From positions 868,001-932,000 of the forward strand of contig JACTVC010000012.1 in the NCBI GenBank assembly GCA_018417955.1: DNA of 64,000 bases, written 5' to 3'. The position numbers were made by a program, and so were the translations under genes. The notes beneath the pieces are model-generated. The model was not told the origin of the DNA, made no database searches, and saw only the letters and a program-made list of their open reading frames with translations. Positions 34,880-47,663 of this stretch are shown here, in pieces (within the stretch, counting starts at the first letter, position 1; every line of letters starts with the position of its first letter). This stretch comes from Laccaria trichodermophora (lineage: Eukaryota; Basidiomycota; Agaricomycetes; Agaricales; Hydnangiaceae).

Positions 34880-35825
34880 CACCTTAAACAAGGGACGATC
34901 GGGCAGTTAAGCGAAGCCCTTGACGGATTCCGTGACAAAGTAATCATTTTTGCATCGGTTATGTAATTACAACAAACCAATGGGAAAATTTTTATTGTGA
35001 CCGTATGTCTGCCAATTGTTCAAGGGGGGCTGACAGAGAAAAAACAATTAATGTGCTTATTGTTTAAATTTGCCCACAACTGTGTTACCTAGGCGAAGCT
35101 TTGCAAAAAATAAAAGTTTTTCCTATTGCCGAAGAGACAGACTGAATTGTTCCTGAAATTTGTTATGTTTACATATTTTAATTCTTCCCAGCCTTTTGTC
35201 CTGTGGATGTACCTCAAGACACATTTTAAAAATAGTAACAACTTTTTTTTTACATCTGGATGTCACCTTTGCACAATAGGCAAACACGCCGTCAATATAA
35301 AAAATTTCCCATAAGTCTGTGTTAATTACATACAGTCATCCACCAGCCAATGAGACACCACCATCATTTGAGACACTTTTGCCTACCTAAGATCTCACTC
35401 AATATTACACCAATTTTTACAAAACAAATTTTAACATGTAGTAAAAGCTCATATCTACCAGTCTACAAAGTTTGGATGCAGTCAAGGCAATATTGACGAT
35501 GCTGTGGAGTTTTCAAAATGGACTGTTTTTCGGAAGTAGCCGAAATACAGTCACACCACTCATTGAGACACCCATAATATTAGTTTTTCTTCACGAAAGG
35601 TTGTTCAAACATTCTGAAACTTGGCACAGTTATAAAAGGGTATTTATCTCAGATTTTCATGTAGTTTTTGTGGTGAAAGGTTGTGCTTAAATTTGTTGAA
35701 GCTAATTTTAAATTTCGGTGTCTCATTAGCCGGTGGATGACTGTAAGAGGTGCAAAAATGATTAGTTTGTCACGCAATCTGTCAAAGGCTTCGCTTAACT
35801 ACCCGATCGTCCCTTGTTTAAGGTG
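34880..35825. mobile_element. CAC-tipped inverted-repeat element (946 bp)
   Basis: The terminal inverted repeat starts CACCTTAAACAAGGGACGAT and runs for about 75 bp with few mismatches (34880-34955 against 35750-35825). A 3-bp duplication TAT flanks it (34877-34879 and 35826-35828). CAC tips plus a 3-bp duplication fit a CACTA-like (or Academ-like) MITE, but the class is inference. It has no transposase and contains a second MITE. Confidence 0.75.
35333..35743. mobile_element. TA-flanked Tc1/mariner-type MITE (411 bp)
   Basis: The left end CAGTCATCCACCAGCCAATG (35333) is inverted at the right end (…CGGTGGATGACTG, ending 35743), flanked by TA on both sides. CAGT-type tips and TA duplications are the mark of Tc1/mariner/pogo MITEs. 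It sits inside the 34880-35825 element. Confidence 0.75.
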
Positions 35826-35894
35826 TATGGAGGTACCTTTGACTAGATCACACATTGGACCCTGCCTCAAGTGTTATGAGTCGCGGGACTTAAA

Positions 35895-35902
35895 TATAAA
35901 TA
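35895..35902 (+). promoter_or_regulatory. TATA-like box
   Basis: TATAAATA lies 116 bp upstream of the start codon at 36018. It is the only TATA-like word in the short interval between the MITE and the gene. Confidence 0.35.
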
Positions 35903-36017
35903 CCTTATCAAACCTGTCATGACGCATCGACACCAACATCAGACTATGTCATTTACATAAAAAACTGAGACAGCCTCATCTCAACTTGTCGACAGCCAAC
36001 ATCTACGCGTTACCGCT

Positions 36018-36463
36018 ATGACGGCCATCGTCGTCCCCGACCAACTCCCCACACCGCGACCGGACCACAAACGTTACACAAACCGCCCACCCACTAAACT
36101 CGGCGTATTTTTCTGGCGCTGGCGGGTATGGTTCGAAGCGACGTTCGCACTCACCGTCATGGAGCCTTGGGAGCAATCCGTAGCTCGTCAGTATGGTCTC
36201 TCTCCTCGTCGTTTCTCTGGCTGACACTCATCTTTGATATTTTCTCGACGCCTTATCGCCTTACGTTGGTTCCCGGGCTTTCTTTCATCATGCCCGATCG
36301 ACACCGGCTTGACTTGACATTGACAGTGGCGATATACCTCGTTGTGTTCGTTCTCATCCTCATGTACCTCATGCTTTACCTCCCGCAACACGTGGTGGTG
36401 ATGCAGAGGCGGGCAGTTTATTATCTCTGGGGCGAGGAGGGGGATGAGAAGGCTTGGTGGTGA
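36018..36463 (+). CDS. Small subunit of serine palmitoyltransferase (ssSPT/Tsc3-like)
   Basis: The likely product is the small activating subunit of serine palmitoyltransferase, which makes the first sphingolipid intermediate from serine and palmitoyl-CoA at the ER. Exon 1 (36018 to about 36190-36210) encodes FEATFALTVMEPWEQ, with the family's EPWE box at residues 49-52. Exon 2 (from about 36327) encodes a membrane segment (VAIYLVVFVLILMYLMLYL) followed by the family's PQH box (LPQHVVVMQRRAVYYLWGEE), ending at TGG plus stop before 36466. One intron joins them. The acceptor TTGACAG at 36326 is convincing; the donor is not settled (GTATGG at 36191 gives the wrong phase, GTCGTT at 36208 or GTTTCT at 36211 the right one). 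Length of about 110 residues fits fungal members. It is the first gene after the transposon bed. Confidence rests on the two boxes flanking a membrane helix. Confidence 0.65.
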
Positions 36464-37166
36464 TTGCCGGGTGGGCGGATGGAGGAAATGGGAATTCAAT
36501 ATATTCGAGTGAGGTCTCTTGAAATTATGTTTGTGGAGTGAGCGTATTAACGCGCACTCGACTATGCGCCAGACAAAGTGCTCGTTCCAACGAGTTACTA
36601 AGGCCGCATTCCGTTTCCATCCTTTGCGGCGGTCTACCCTATTGCTAGGTCGCACAAAGGCAGACGGGCCAGCTGCGTGCTGTATAAATAAAATTGTTTG
36701 AACGTAGTACGTGCGCCGGAGTTGAGACTGAGGACCGAAGATATCATACCCTCTTACGCCAGGGTCTTGTAAAGTTCCAGAGGTCCCGAGTCAAGGCCGC
36801 GTTCCGCTAACTTACAATGTTCAAGGCGGCCAAGTCAAACACCAAGAAATGCATAATATTTCATACAAAGCCATGGACGACACTGCGGAAGCACCGTATC
36901 AAACTAGGTATAAATCGTACAGGTACATAACATGAAAGCGACGACGACGACAGGGGAGGGTATCTACTGGTACTACTATAACTACAAGGCATGCTACACA
37001 ACAAAGAAGAAGCAATTAGACACAGCAATCAGCGCAACAGGCGAGCAAGCAGGGAAGTGAATGAAAGAAAGTGAAGTGGTAAGCACAGGCAACCCAAGAA
37101 AAAAACCCGCCATAACGAAAAAAAAAATCCTAACGCATTGCGAAAAAGCGAGCGAGCCCGCGACAC
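36464..37166. other. Intergenic, converging 3' ends
   Basis: No gene is seen. AATAAA at 36687-36692 is a possible polyadenylation signal for the upstream + strand gene. A few short A-runs occur near 37120. Confidence 0.5.
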
Positions 37167-38828
37167 TCAGATAGAACTCGACCCCCTCCTCAGAATGACC
37201 ATCAACCCATCGCTATGGGCCGAAAATATCGCGTCGACCGCAAACTGTTCCTGGTCTTCCTCAGCCGGGTCTACCGCAGTTTGATTCTGCGAAAGTAAAG
37301 ACGTAGGATGATTCTGTGGTCGACGACCAAGTGGTGTAGGCCCGGCACGTCCGTCACGGTGCCGCGATGATAGCGAGGACGAAGTGGAAGAAGTGGAAGA
37401 AGTTGAAGGCCGTGATCCCCTCGAGGTTGTCGATCCTTGTCGTTCGCGACGGGAGGGCGCGGGTTCCGGTAACCTCGATCTAATTCAGTTGAAAGAATAA
37501 TGAGCAACAATGAAAGGAGAAGACAAGAAAAAACCAACATCGAATCTCTCCCCTCCGTAAGCAACGTAAACCTCCCAAACCCAAACCCACCATCACTAGG
37601 CTGACCACGCTCATTAACCCCCCATCCCTTCACACAGCCCACCCAGCTCCTAACAATCTCGTCATCCCTCCTCGCAACAAAATCGAAAAAACTCCGGCCA
37701 ATAGCAGAAGTGGTGGAGAGGAAGAGGTCGTTGGAGCAGTAGAGGATCGTACAGTTCACCGTAAACCTATCAAGGATGAAAGCGGTGCGAAAAGATTTAT
37801 TGGGGAGGTGCGCGAATGATATCACGCGAGGCGGAGGAGGTGGGGAGGGGCTAGGCGTGCGGCTGGAAGTCCGCGGAGAAGACGGGGCTTCGCCTGGGGA
37901 AGCGCGCCACGAGGATTTTGAGGTGCCGGCAGATGAGGAACTTGATGATGAGGATGTTGGGCTAGACTCCGAGGTGGGAAGGGACCGAGAGGGGAGAGTC
38001 GGACTGGGTGGCATTGGGGATGGGTCGTGCCATCGCTTGAAGAAAAGAAGGGGTGAAAATTATGGAAGGCGGATATAGGTGACGCGTACCCTGAACTCAA
38101 AATTCATAGCGCTGGGCGTGATGACTTCTACCTCTTGTGCTGTTGAGGCGTTGTGGAGGGCTTTGGCACCTGGGCTGGCGAATGATACGCTGCCTACCAA
38201 GACGTTATGCACGACGGTCCTAGAAAATAAAATCAGTGTTTCTTCTTTGTTAGCTAGCATGGTACGATTGCGAACCGTGACTGTGAGGGCTGTCAATAAA
38301 GATAAGATTGAAAGGAAAAGACTGACGATGCCGCATAAGATGTAACCCTTGTATGGATCCTTATGTCGGAGACGGAGGTACACGAGCACAGCAGCCTTGT
38401 CGAGCTGAATGGTATCACTACGCGATGTTGTCAATAAAAAGGCGCACAATGGATGGAAGAGTACGGACTAGTGGAGTTTCTTGACCCTCGGAAACTCGTC
38501 TGGATGTACCAACTCGAGTGATGATCGACCAATGAGCTCTTTCGGTTCGAAACCTAGGCAATAGTACGGCATAAGTCACCTGTGAGAAGAAAGGGGAGAG
38601 ATTGCGCACCGAGGAGTTCCGTCACCGAGCCAGTCATGTACAACCATCGTGCCTAAGTAGGGAACGTATTATCAATACTTACGCACTGTAGACGAAATCG
38701 CAATCCACGAACCTCTTGAGAAAAGTCGACGATACCGACTGTATTTCGAGAGGATTAGATAGAATACGCGAGCAATACGGAATGGACTGACTGAAAGAAA
38801 GACACGGGGTTGCAGAGGATATTGGCAT
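37167..38828 (-). CDS. Double-PAS-domain protein
   Basis: This is probably a cytosolic or nuclear signalling or transcription-related protein. Exons from 5': about 38828-38687 (start uncertain), 38652-38626, 38553-38469, 38417 to about 38320, 38219-38090, 38035-37539, 37479-37167. PAS 1 spans exons 1-5: CDFVYSTMVVHDWLGFEPKE, then LIGRSSLELVHPDEFPRVKK, then LDKAAVLVYLRLRHKDPYKG and TVVHNVLVGSVSFASPG. A Ser/Pro-rich linker follows, then PAS 2: FRTAFILDRFTVNCTILYCS, AIGRSFFDFVARRDDEIVRS and a closing VDAIFSAHSDGLMVILRRG strand. No GATA finger or kinase domain is visible, and no LOV-type cysteine box (NCRFLQ), so flavin photochemistry is not indicated. The junction between exons 4 and 5 (about 38220-38325) could not be placed with correct phase. 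The fungal PAS-protein family is recognised, the ligand is not. Confidence 0.7.
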
Positions 38829-38980
38829 GGAGGGGAAGGGAGATTGAGAGAAGCTCAGGCATTCCAAAGGATATTTATTTAAATATCAATCGAGATCCAA
38901 CACGATCTAATGCACACAGCCACCCTAAATACTGATCTCGATCTGCCTAATCTCATTTTGATCCAAGTTTGTCCCACAAC

Positions 38981-40898
<1,918 letters not shown>

Positions 40899-41043
40899 TA
40901 TATGATCTAAATACCGTACGTTTTCTTTTTCTCCTCTCCAATATCCATTACTCAGAGTTGTCCTCTCCAAGAGGTATTATATAGTACAATAATCTATCGC
41001 CGTCCAAACAAAAATAAAAAGGGATATACATATCTCTAGCCAT

Positions 41044-44000
41044 CTACAAGTCATCTTCATCTACAGCACGTCTATAAGCTTCCTCATTCTCCCTCTCCTC
41101 CTCGATCTGAGCACGAGTTTTCGACACTCTTGGTCGGAGTGTCCTAGTTGAGGCAGGTGTGGTAGGTTTACTAGCAGCCGAGCGAGAGCGTTTACTTGGT
41201 TTCTCTTTTTCCTCTTCTACAGGATCGGATTCATCAGCACCAGAGTCCTCCCGCGTCCGAGCCCGTTTCTTAGTCACTGCTCGCGTCGATCTTGTTTTAG
41301 GTTTTGGTTTTGGCTTCGCCTTCACGTTACTAGTGGCGCCACCATTCCTAGTGATCACTCTCGCGCCTGTGGTAGTGCTTGAAGGCATAGTGATCTTGTG
41401 GCTGTTCTTGTTCGCTGGTGGCGGCGGTGGTGGCGAGGATCTATACTCTCCATCCCCTCCATCAAGGTTCTTCCTCAGAGTCCAAGTCTCGGCATCTTGA
41501 TCGCGAATAACGGCCTGCAGCTTCCTCGCAGCATCTTCAGCCAACTCCTGCATCGTCTTCGGAACCCTACTCTCTTCCTCTTGCATACCACCGTCGTTCG
41601 TAGTTTCTAGTAGATCGGAATCATCTACGTCCATCATCTCCAGGTCGTACGTCATATAATCCGGAGTACTCTCTGCTTCCAGAAGCTCCAGGTCTTTTTT
41701 GTCAACTGCACCTGGGGGTGGGGGTGTAGAAGGCAATCTGACATGCGTGTATTTCGGTAGATGGAACGCCTGCACGACATCGTCTGCGCCCACCAAGAAT
41801 CCGCTGCCGTGCGCCTGTAGATTACAGTTAGTTGATATTATTCGAGGGTGGGTGGGATAACAAACGAACATCAGTTGACGCCCCTGCTTCCTCCCCTATT
41901 TGTAGGTCATCATCGCCATCAGCAGCTGCAGAAGACGCACCAGCACGTTGCGTGTTTGCACTCGTGCTGGCCTGAGTCTCCTGTGGCTTCGATGCATACT
42001 GTTCCTGCAACCGCTGCCGTATCCGTAAACCCTGCACAAGGCGCGTCCATTGCTTGAGTACCCTTTCCTCACGCTTTATTCGGGCCTTCTCTTCCGCCGC
42101 TCGTTCCGCTTCCCAGTATGCCTGATGCGTTGCCGTAAATTCGAATATGAAGAAGTAGATGAATCCGGACGGACCTCTAATAAGGCAGCCTCGTTTTCAG
42201 AGGCAATGACCACACCCTCAATTATAGGAAACGCTCGGCGTTTTTTGAACTCGAAACCTGTCTGTTTTTAAGGGAGAGATCAGGACCAGAAAATCCGTTT
42301 ATGTGGAGTACGCACCACAGCCTCTGCAAAGTCGAGCCCTAAATTTCGAGCAATTTTGGCAACGCGTTTGACTGGGTCGTTGTTAACTTAGGAGATGTGT
42401 AGGGTAACTTTGACTCTTACATGGAACGTGCACGCCTCCCTCCGGTAGCATTGAAGGAACGTAAAGGTCAATATTTCCAAAGTTGTTCTTAGGAATTTTG
42501 CCCTGTTAATTTTGAAAGTCATGTCTATCATCAACCCGTACGAAAAATAGACCACTTACATCGACGATAGGATCGGGGATATAAGGCTCCGTTTGGAATC
42601 GCGCGTATAAGCCCTGCATTACCTCACCACCGGTCCCATGATCATTTTGATTCCCCTCCCCACCGGCTTCCCTCAACCCTTCTTTGAGCACTTCAAGCTC
42701 TCTCATCTTGTTAACAGTCCCCGCTCTCACTTTCGCAAGCTTCAAAGCCTGCACGCCTTCCTTCGCCATCCTTCCCTCACTGCGCATCCAGACCTCCGCC
42801 GTCTTCAATGTCACAACGGAGGTGCGGGGGTAAACAGGCTCTCCACGGAACTTGCCTAGCTCTGGCGTGCTAGGTGGGGGTGGATGGATCGTCTCGTTGT
42901 GTTTTAGGTGCCGTGTGAGGACGTATCTGTGATGCGAGTCAGTCAGCGGGAAGTTTATGCAATTGACGAAAGGGTGACGTACAATGGATGATCTTTGAAC
43001 CCAGATATAGTAGAGGGCATGCCCTCCATCATCTGTGCGGTTTCCAGCTCTTCGTCTTCCAAGTCATCTCTGTGCTGTACGCCCCCAAGTCAAAATTAAA
43101 ACCTGACAAGAAAGATAGATGGATGTATACCAGTCGATACGGCCTCTTGACAATATCCACAACCCGACTCCACCATGCGTGTCTCGCTTTACCGCCATTG
43201 CCACTAGCGCTCCCCCCTTGCACCTTCGCCACCTTGGAGCCGTATTCCCGGGCGTATCTCCTTGTTACGTCCCGAGCGTACCCATCTTCCTCAAATGCCA
43301 TCACATAGACCATGCGATTTTCCTGTTTCGTCTTCACCTTCCTAGTCGAGTCACCCGTCGTCGCCTGGGCCGCTGGACTGGGATCGAAGACTTTTCTCCT
43401 GTTTGTGATGCCCCGGATAGGGTCGACGGGTAGCCATCGAGCGTCTGGGCGCGAGAAGACCTCTGTCCAAAAAACGGGGGGTGAGGTGGTTGGGTCAGGA
43501 GACGCTGTGCTGCACATTAGTAGAGAATTAACTTTTCTGTGATTGAGACTGACGAAGACGGCTTGAGTTGGCACTTCCCAAGACTTGGCCTTTGCTTTTA
43601 GTCTTGCGGAGGTTGATGACAGGTTTGGCCTTTTCCTTGGCCTTGGCCTTCTCGCTTTTCTCTATGACGGGAGCTCCGTCCAGTCTCTGGCCACTTCCGG
43701 CAAATTCCTTGGCCTTACCCTTCCCTTTGATATCGAGACCTGACGTGGAGGCAGCGTCGTCTTCTATTTCTTCCTCAACATCGCCTTCTCCCGTCTTGCC
43801 TTTCCCCTTACCCTTCGATTTTCGCTGATACGTCGGCTTGGGCTTACCAACGCCTGCCTGCCATGGCACACTCTGCAAGCTGACCACAAGCCTGGCTGGA
43901 ATCCCCATCCCTCGGCAAAGTGCAGTGAATAATTGGGCACTTGTGTCCCTTGATCCGCTCTGCATGAGAGCGTGCTTCATGAGACTCTTGGGGCTCCGTA

Positions 44001-44675
44001 TTTGCTCCCCGTCGTCGCCAACTATATCTTGGAGCGACTCGTAATTAATGGTTGCGTCTGGGTCATTCTCGTCTTTGACGTGAAGGCCACGGATTTCTAG
44101 CTGTTTCTGGATCTCTTCGAATGGTCGGCTCCGGATATGTCCTCCCTGCTCGACGACAAAGAACGAGGTGGACCACCACTCTACCAGGTTCCGCAAGGCT
44201 GCTTCAAACGTGCGTCCTCGCTGGTTTTGATCTGGGATTCGGGACTTGTGAATTGTGGCAAATGCATTTTGCAAATGGAGGGGTGTAAGCGACATTATAC
44301 GAGCCTAGAAATGATAACTATTTAGCACATTTCTAACGGTTTAGATGGATCTTACATGCAAAAGAGGGTCGTTTATCCATTTGTTCCGAATTCGAGCGTT
44401 GGTGAGCAAAGCGACGGTATGGATCTTATGACAGTCTATGCGAATGAGCCTGTCTGCGTTGGATGTACCCTTATTTCTGCAAATAAATCAGACTTTCTTC
44501 GATTCTTCATCGTTTTGGAAAGAACAGACTTGACCGCGTCGGGTTTTAGACGCGTTTGCAGGGTGATTTCAAAGCCTTGATGTTCTTGCGGTTGATGGGC
44601 TGGCATTTCCACTTCTTCCCAGTCAAACTCATCGTCACTGTCTTCATTTGCAATTGAATCTTGTTCTTCAGACAT
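41044..44675 (-). CDS. RAD4: DNA damage recognition protein Rad4/XPC
   Basis: This nucleotide-excision-repair factor binds helix-distorting lesions and recruits TFIIH, working with Rad23 in the nucleus. Eleven exons: 44675-44494, 44449-44356, 44304-43554, 43504-43131, 43074-42983, 42926-42560, 42502-42421, 42386-42316, 42261-42175, 42121-41870, 41814-41044; 1,040 residues with all phases closing. In order: acidic N-terminus, KLIRIDCHKIHTVALLTNAR start of the transglutaminase-like domain, ALCRGMGIPARLVVSLQSVP, HAWWSRVV and GFKDHPLYVLTRHLKHNETI (BHD1/2), NFGNIDLYVPSMLPEGGVHV and NNDPVKRVAKIARNLGLDFA (BHD3), then a basic/acidic tail with FHLPKYTHVRLP. A Lys/Ser-rich insert sits in the transglutaminase domain, as in other fungi. 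It shares a 190-bp divergent promoter with the S28 peptidase gene. Confidence 0.92.
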
Positions 44676-44865
44676 CAAGTTCAGGAGAAAGAGCGAGTCA
44701 TTAGCAAATTGCCATGCTGACACGTCTGTCACGTCACAACGTCACGTGTTACGCGTTATTTTGGTGTCCTGTCTGTCAGCTGTTGTGGAGGGATCCAGAA
44801 CCATGCAACCTGTCCGGGCCATATATAAACCTTTACGTTAATTCTCAACAACTTGTCTGCAAACC
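44676..44865. promoter_or_regulatory. Divergent promoter between RAD4 and the S28 peptidase gene
   Basis: The 190-bp interval contains GTCACGTCACAACGTCACGT around 44730-44750, including a perfect CACGTG palindrome and two ACGTCA words (bHLH and CREB/ATF-type sites). On the + side there is TATATAAA at 44822-44829, only 37 bp before the peptidase start codon, which implies a very short 5' leader. The factors are inferred from motif alone. Confidence 0.5.
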
Positions 44866-47244
44866 ATGATCTTGCTGTCCTTTCTGACGCCTTTTGTTCT
44901 GCTATTGCAAGTCGCAGCAACCTCTAGATCAGACCTCATCCGCATTCTCGGTCCTCAAGGCGTGAACTTGCACAAGTTGGAGGCTCGAGCTGCAAGGCAA
45001 AAGTTTGCAAAGGACCCAGGGTTACTTGTCCAAGAAGCAGGCGGTAGTTCAACATCATCCGAGTTCCGGCCGCTCTGGTTCAAGCAGCCATTGGATCACT
45101 TCTCGACGAGCAACAAACATACCTTCCATCAGCGGTACTGGGTCAACACAAGGCACTATAAGCCCAGCAAAAATGCGCCGGTTATTGTTCTGGATGGAGG
45201 CGAGACAAGTGGAGAGGTATGCTGTTATGAATCTTCCAGTGTCCCACACCTCAACGCCTGACGACAGGATCGCCTTCCGTTCCTGGACACTGGGATCGTA
45301 GAAATTCTTGCAAAGGCGACAGGCGGAGTTGGTGTGGTGCTAGAGCACAGGTATTATGGTACCCGTCATTCTCTCCATAACAATTGCTTCCAAGCATAAT
45401 CGCTGTCATTACAGGGAAATCTATCCCCGTCTCCAACTTCAGCACTGATTCCCTCCGGTGAGACGTCTTCGGCATATTGGACATTCCGTTTTTGACGGCG
45501 GTTAAGGTGGCTCAACAACGCACAGTCCGCTGCGGACAGCGCAAACTTTATGAGGAACTTCAAAATCGACGGGATTGAAGAGGACCTAAGGGCACCTCAT
45601 ACCCCTTGGATATACTACGGAGTGAGTACGCATCTCCTCTCACACTCTTATGTCAAGTTGACACCTTCCAAAAGGGATCATACGCAGGCGCTCGTGCAGC
45701 CCACATGAAGGTTCTATACCCGGACCTTGCCTATGGCGCCATCTCATCAAGCGGTCTGTCGTTTTCTCCGTCCTTACCGCCGCTTAACATTCGTCTACTT
45801 TCTTCCCTCCCTTCTAGGCGTCACACATGCAACTCTCCAAAACTGGCAATACATGGAAGTGATCCGAACCGCTGCTGACGCAAAATGTTCTTCCAACCTC
45901 GTCAACTCCATTGAAAGAATTGATGCCATCCTTGCGCACAGTCCCAACTTTATCAAGCGCCAGTTGAAAGGTCTTTTCGGGCTGCAGAATCTCCAGAACG
46001 ATGATGACTTTGCATCTATGATTGAGGTGCGATGACCTCATCCACCAACGTTCGTGAAAATGTTCATGATCGCCCTTTTTAAGACTCCCCTCTCTGCCTG
46101 GCAAGCCAAGTGCTGGGACCCACTTGTCGGGAGTAACCGCTTCGATGAGTTCTGTGATGCCCTTAGCAAGCCTTTCGGTAGATTTAGCTCGGAAGCCAAC
46201 GAGCTGCCCTTCGGTCATGAGGATCGAATGGTCACACTTCAAGGTGGATTGGCCGTTGATCTTTCTATAGTCAGGTATGGCCGTTGGATCAAAGAGGTTC
46301 GTCGAGGATTTCCTCGTTCTTTGTGACGCGCTTTTCATTGCCCACCACAGCACTATGTGTCGAAGTGTCCGGAGGAGTTTGGGGTCGAAGACGTAAGCCA
46401 AAAGAGTTCAGCAAAGAAAGCAGTGCTCCCTAACCAAGTCGAACCCTAGTGTTTCGGAACATACAACGACGAAAAGTATCAAGCAACAGATCTTAGCGAG
46501 GACTGGCGACTTTGGTTATTCCAAGTCTGCACGGAGTGGGGATATTTCACCGTACGTCAACTTTTACCCCGTTCCCTTCGCTGGCTTCTTCACTTATCTT
46601 CTCCGAATTCTGATCTGTCGCTGTAGACTGCACCACCCGATCAAAAACACCCCCGCATTGTGTCCAACCTTCTTTCCCTCGCGTATGAGACCAAGATCTG
46701 TAAACAGGTAGGCAGTCCTGCTTCTCCAACGTTCACCTGTCATGTTCAAACCACCTTTTCAAGGCCTTCCTGCCTGGGGAACACTTTAGTATTCCCAAAT
46801 TGCCAAACGTCACCGTTGTCAACGAACTCGGAGACTTCGACATAGCAGCGGATAGATTAGCTATTATTGACGGGGAAGGTTCGCCTCATTGTCCCCCCTC
46901 CAGACGTTTCGCTAATAGCGTCTCTTTGCCTAGTCGACCCATGGAGACCCGTCACACCCCACGGCGACGACGCCGAAGACCGAAAAGATACTATCCTCCG
47001 GCCGTTTAAACTCATCCCCCGTTCGTCTTTCTTTCACCCGTCTCTTCCTGTTCCAGTCGCTCAAGTCGAGTTACTAGGAGGCGTACATCACTATGATGAA
47101 TACGGCCTACGCAACCTCCTCGAGGAGCCGCCTGAAATCCGTAAGATCCACGGGGAGATGATCACGTTTGTCACAGCGTGGTTGAAGGACTGGGAGGAGT
47201 ACAAGAAGATTAATAATACCAATACCAGGGTGGAGGGATCATGA
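44866..47244 (+). CDS. Secreted serine carboxypeptidase-type protease, family S28
   Basis: This is probably an extracellular or vacuolar prolyl-specific (Pro-X carboxypeptidase/DPP2-like) serine peptidase. Thirteen exons: 44866-45216, 45268-45358, 45415-45457, 45507-45621, 45675-45753, 45818-46026, 46084-46296, 46351-46392, 46450-46551, 46627-46707, 46764-46878, 46934-47020, 47057-47244; 571 residues. A signal peptide (MILLSFLTPFVLLLQVAATS) opens it. Next come FKQPLDHFSTSNKHTFHQRY, VIVLDGGETSGEDRLPFLDT and VVLEHRYYG, then the nucleophile elbow GGSYAG with Ser about 202 (split by an intron), VDPWRP (candidate acid, Asp about 482), and GGVHHYDEYGL (candidate His 520/521). Motif order and length match fungal S28 enzymes. 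Internal Cys residues suggest disulfides. Substrate preference is not readable. Confidence 0.9.
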
Positions 47245-47663
47245 GCAGGTCTAGAGGGGGAGTGGTTGAAGCAAAAGAAAAGAAAAAGAGGATCTAAGTT
47301 CTGAGTATCTTGATTCTTGATTCTCGATCTTTCGAAACATCTATTCCGCAGCTTGATTATGTCGTGATTGACTGGCTGGGAATTGTAACATAATGTACTC
47401 CAATAAAAACCTTGGCTCTTGAATATTACAGAGGTGACTCAGGAGGCACGCGGAAGGATGTAATTTGAGCCTTGGTTGGCGTCATTGGACTTGAGTAAAC
47501 AAAGTCTAAACCCTGCAAAAAGGTGAACCATCGACATATTTCATTTTCGAAGCAGGACTCTGGAGTCCTAATAGTAATTTTAGAGAAAAGCTGTAGAAAG
47601 TTCACACGGAGTTGCGGGCCCGGCGCCTAATTTCTTGCTTCTCCGCACCACTAACTAATTACT
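47245..47663. other. Intergenic, tail to head
   Basis: No gene is seen. It contains the 3' end of the S28 gene (AATAAA at 47402-47407) and the short promoter of the sirtuin gene, without a clear TATA box. Confidence 0.5.

Noticed and set aside
36540..36600. Possible tRNA near GCTCGTTCCAACGAG
   Set aside because: The hairpin does not fit a T arm (loop sequence is wrong) and no acceptor or D arm can be paired around it.
42050..42271. Small forward-strand frames within the RAD4 region
   Set aside because: They are opposite-strand shadows of well-supported RAD4 exons and lack any homology of their own.
45359..45506. Apparent stops in the S28 gene suggesting a pseudogene
   Set aside because: The stops lie in two introns with good GT and AG ends. 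The exon between (45415-45457) restores the conserved sequence in phase.
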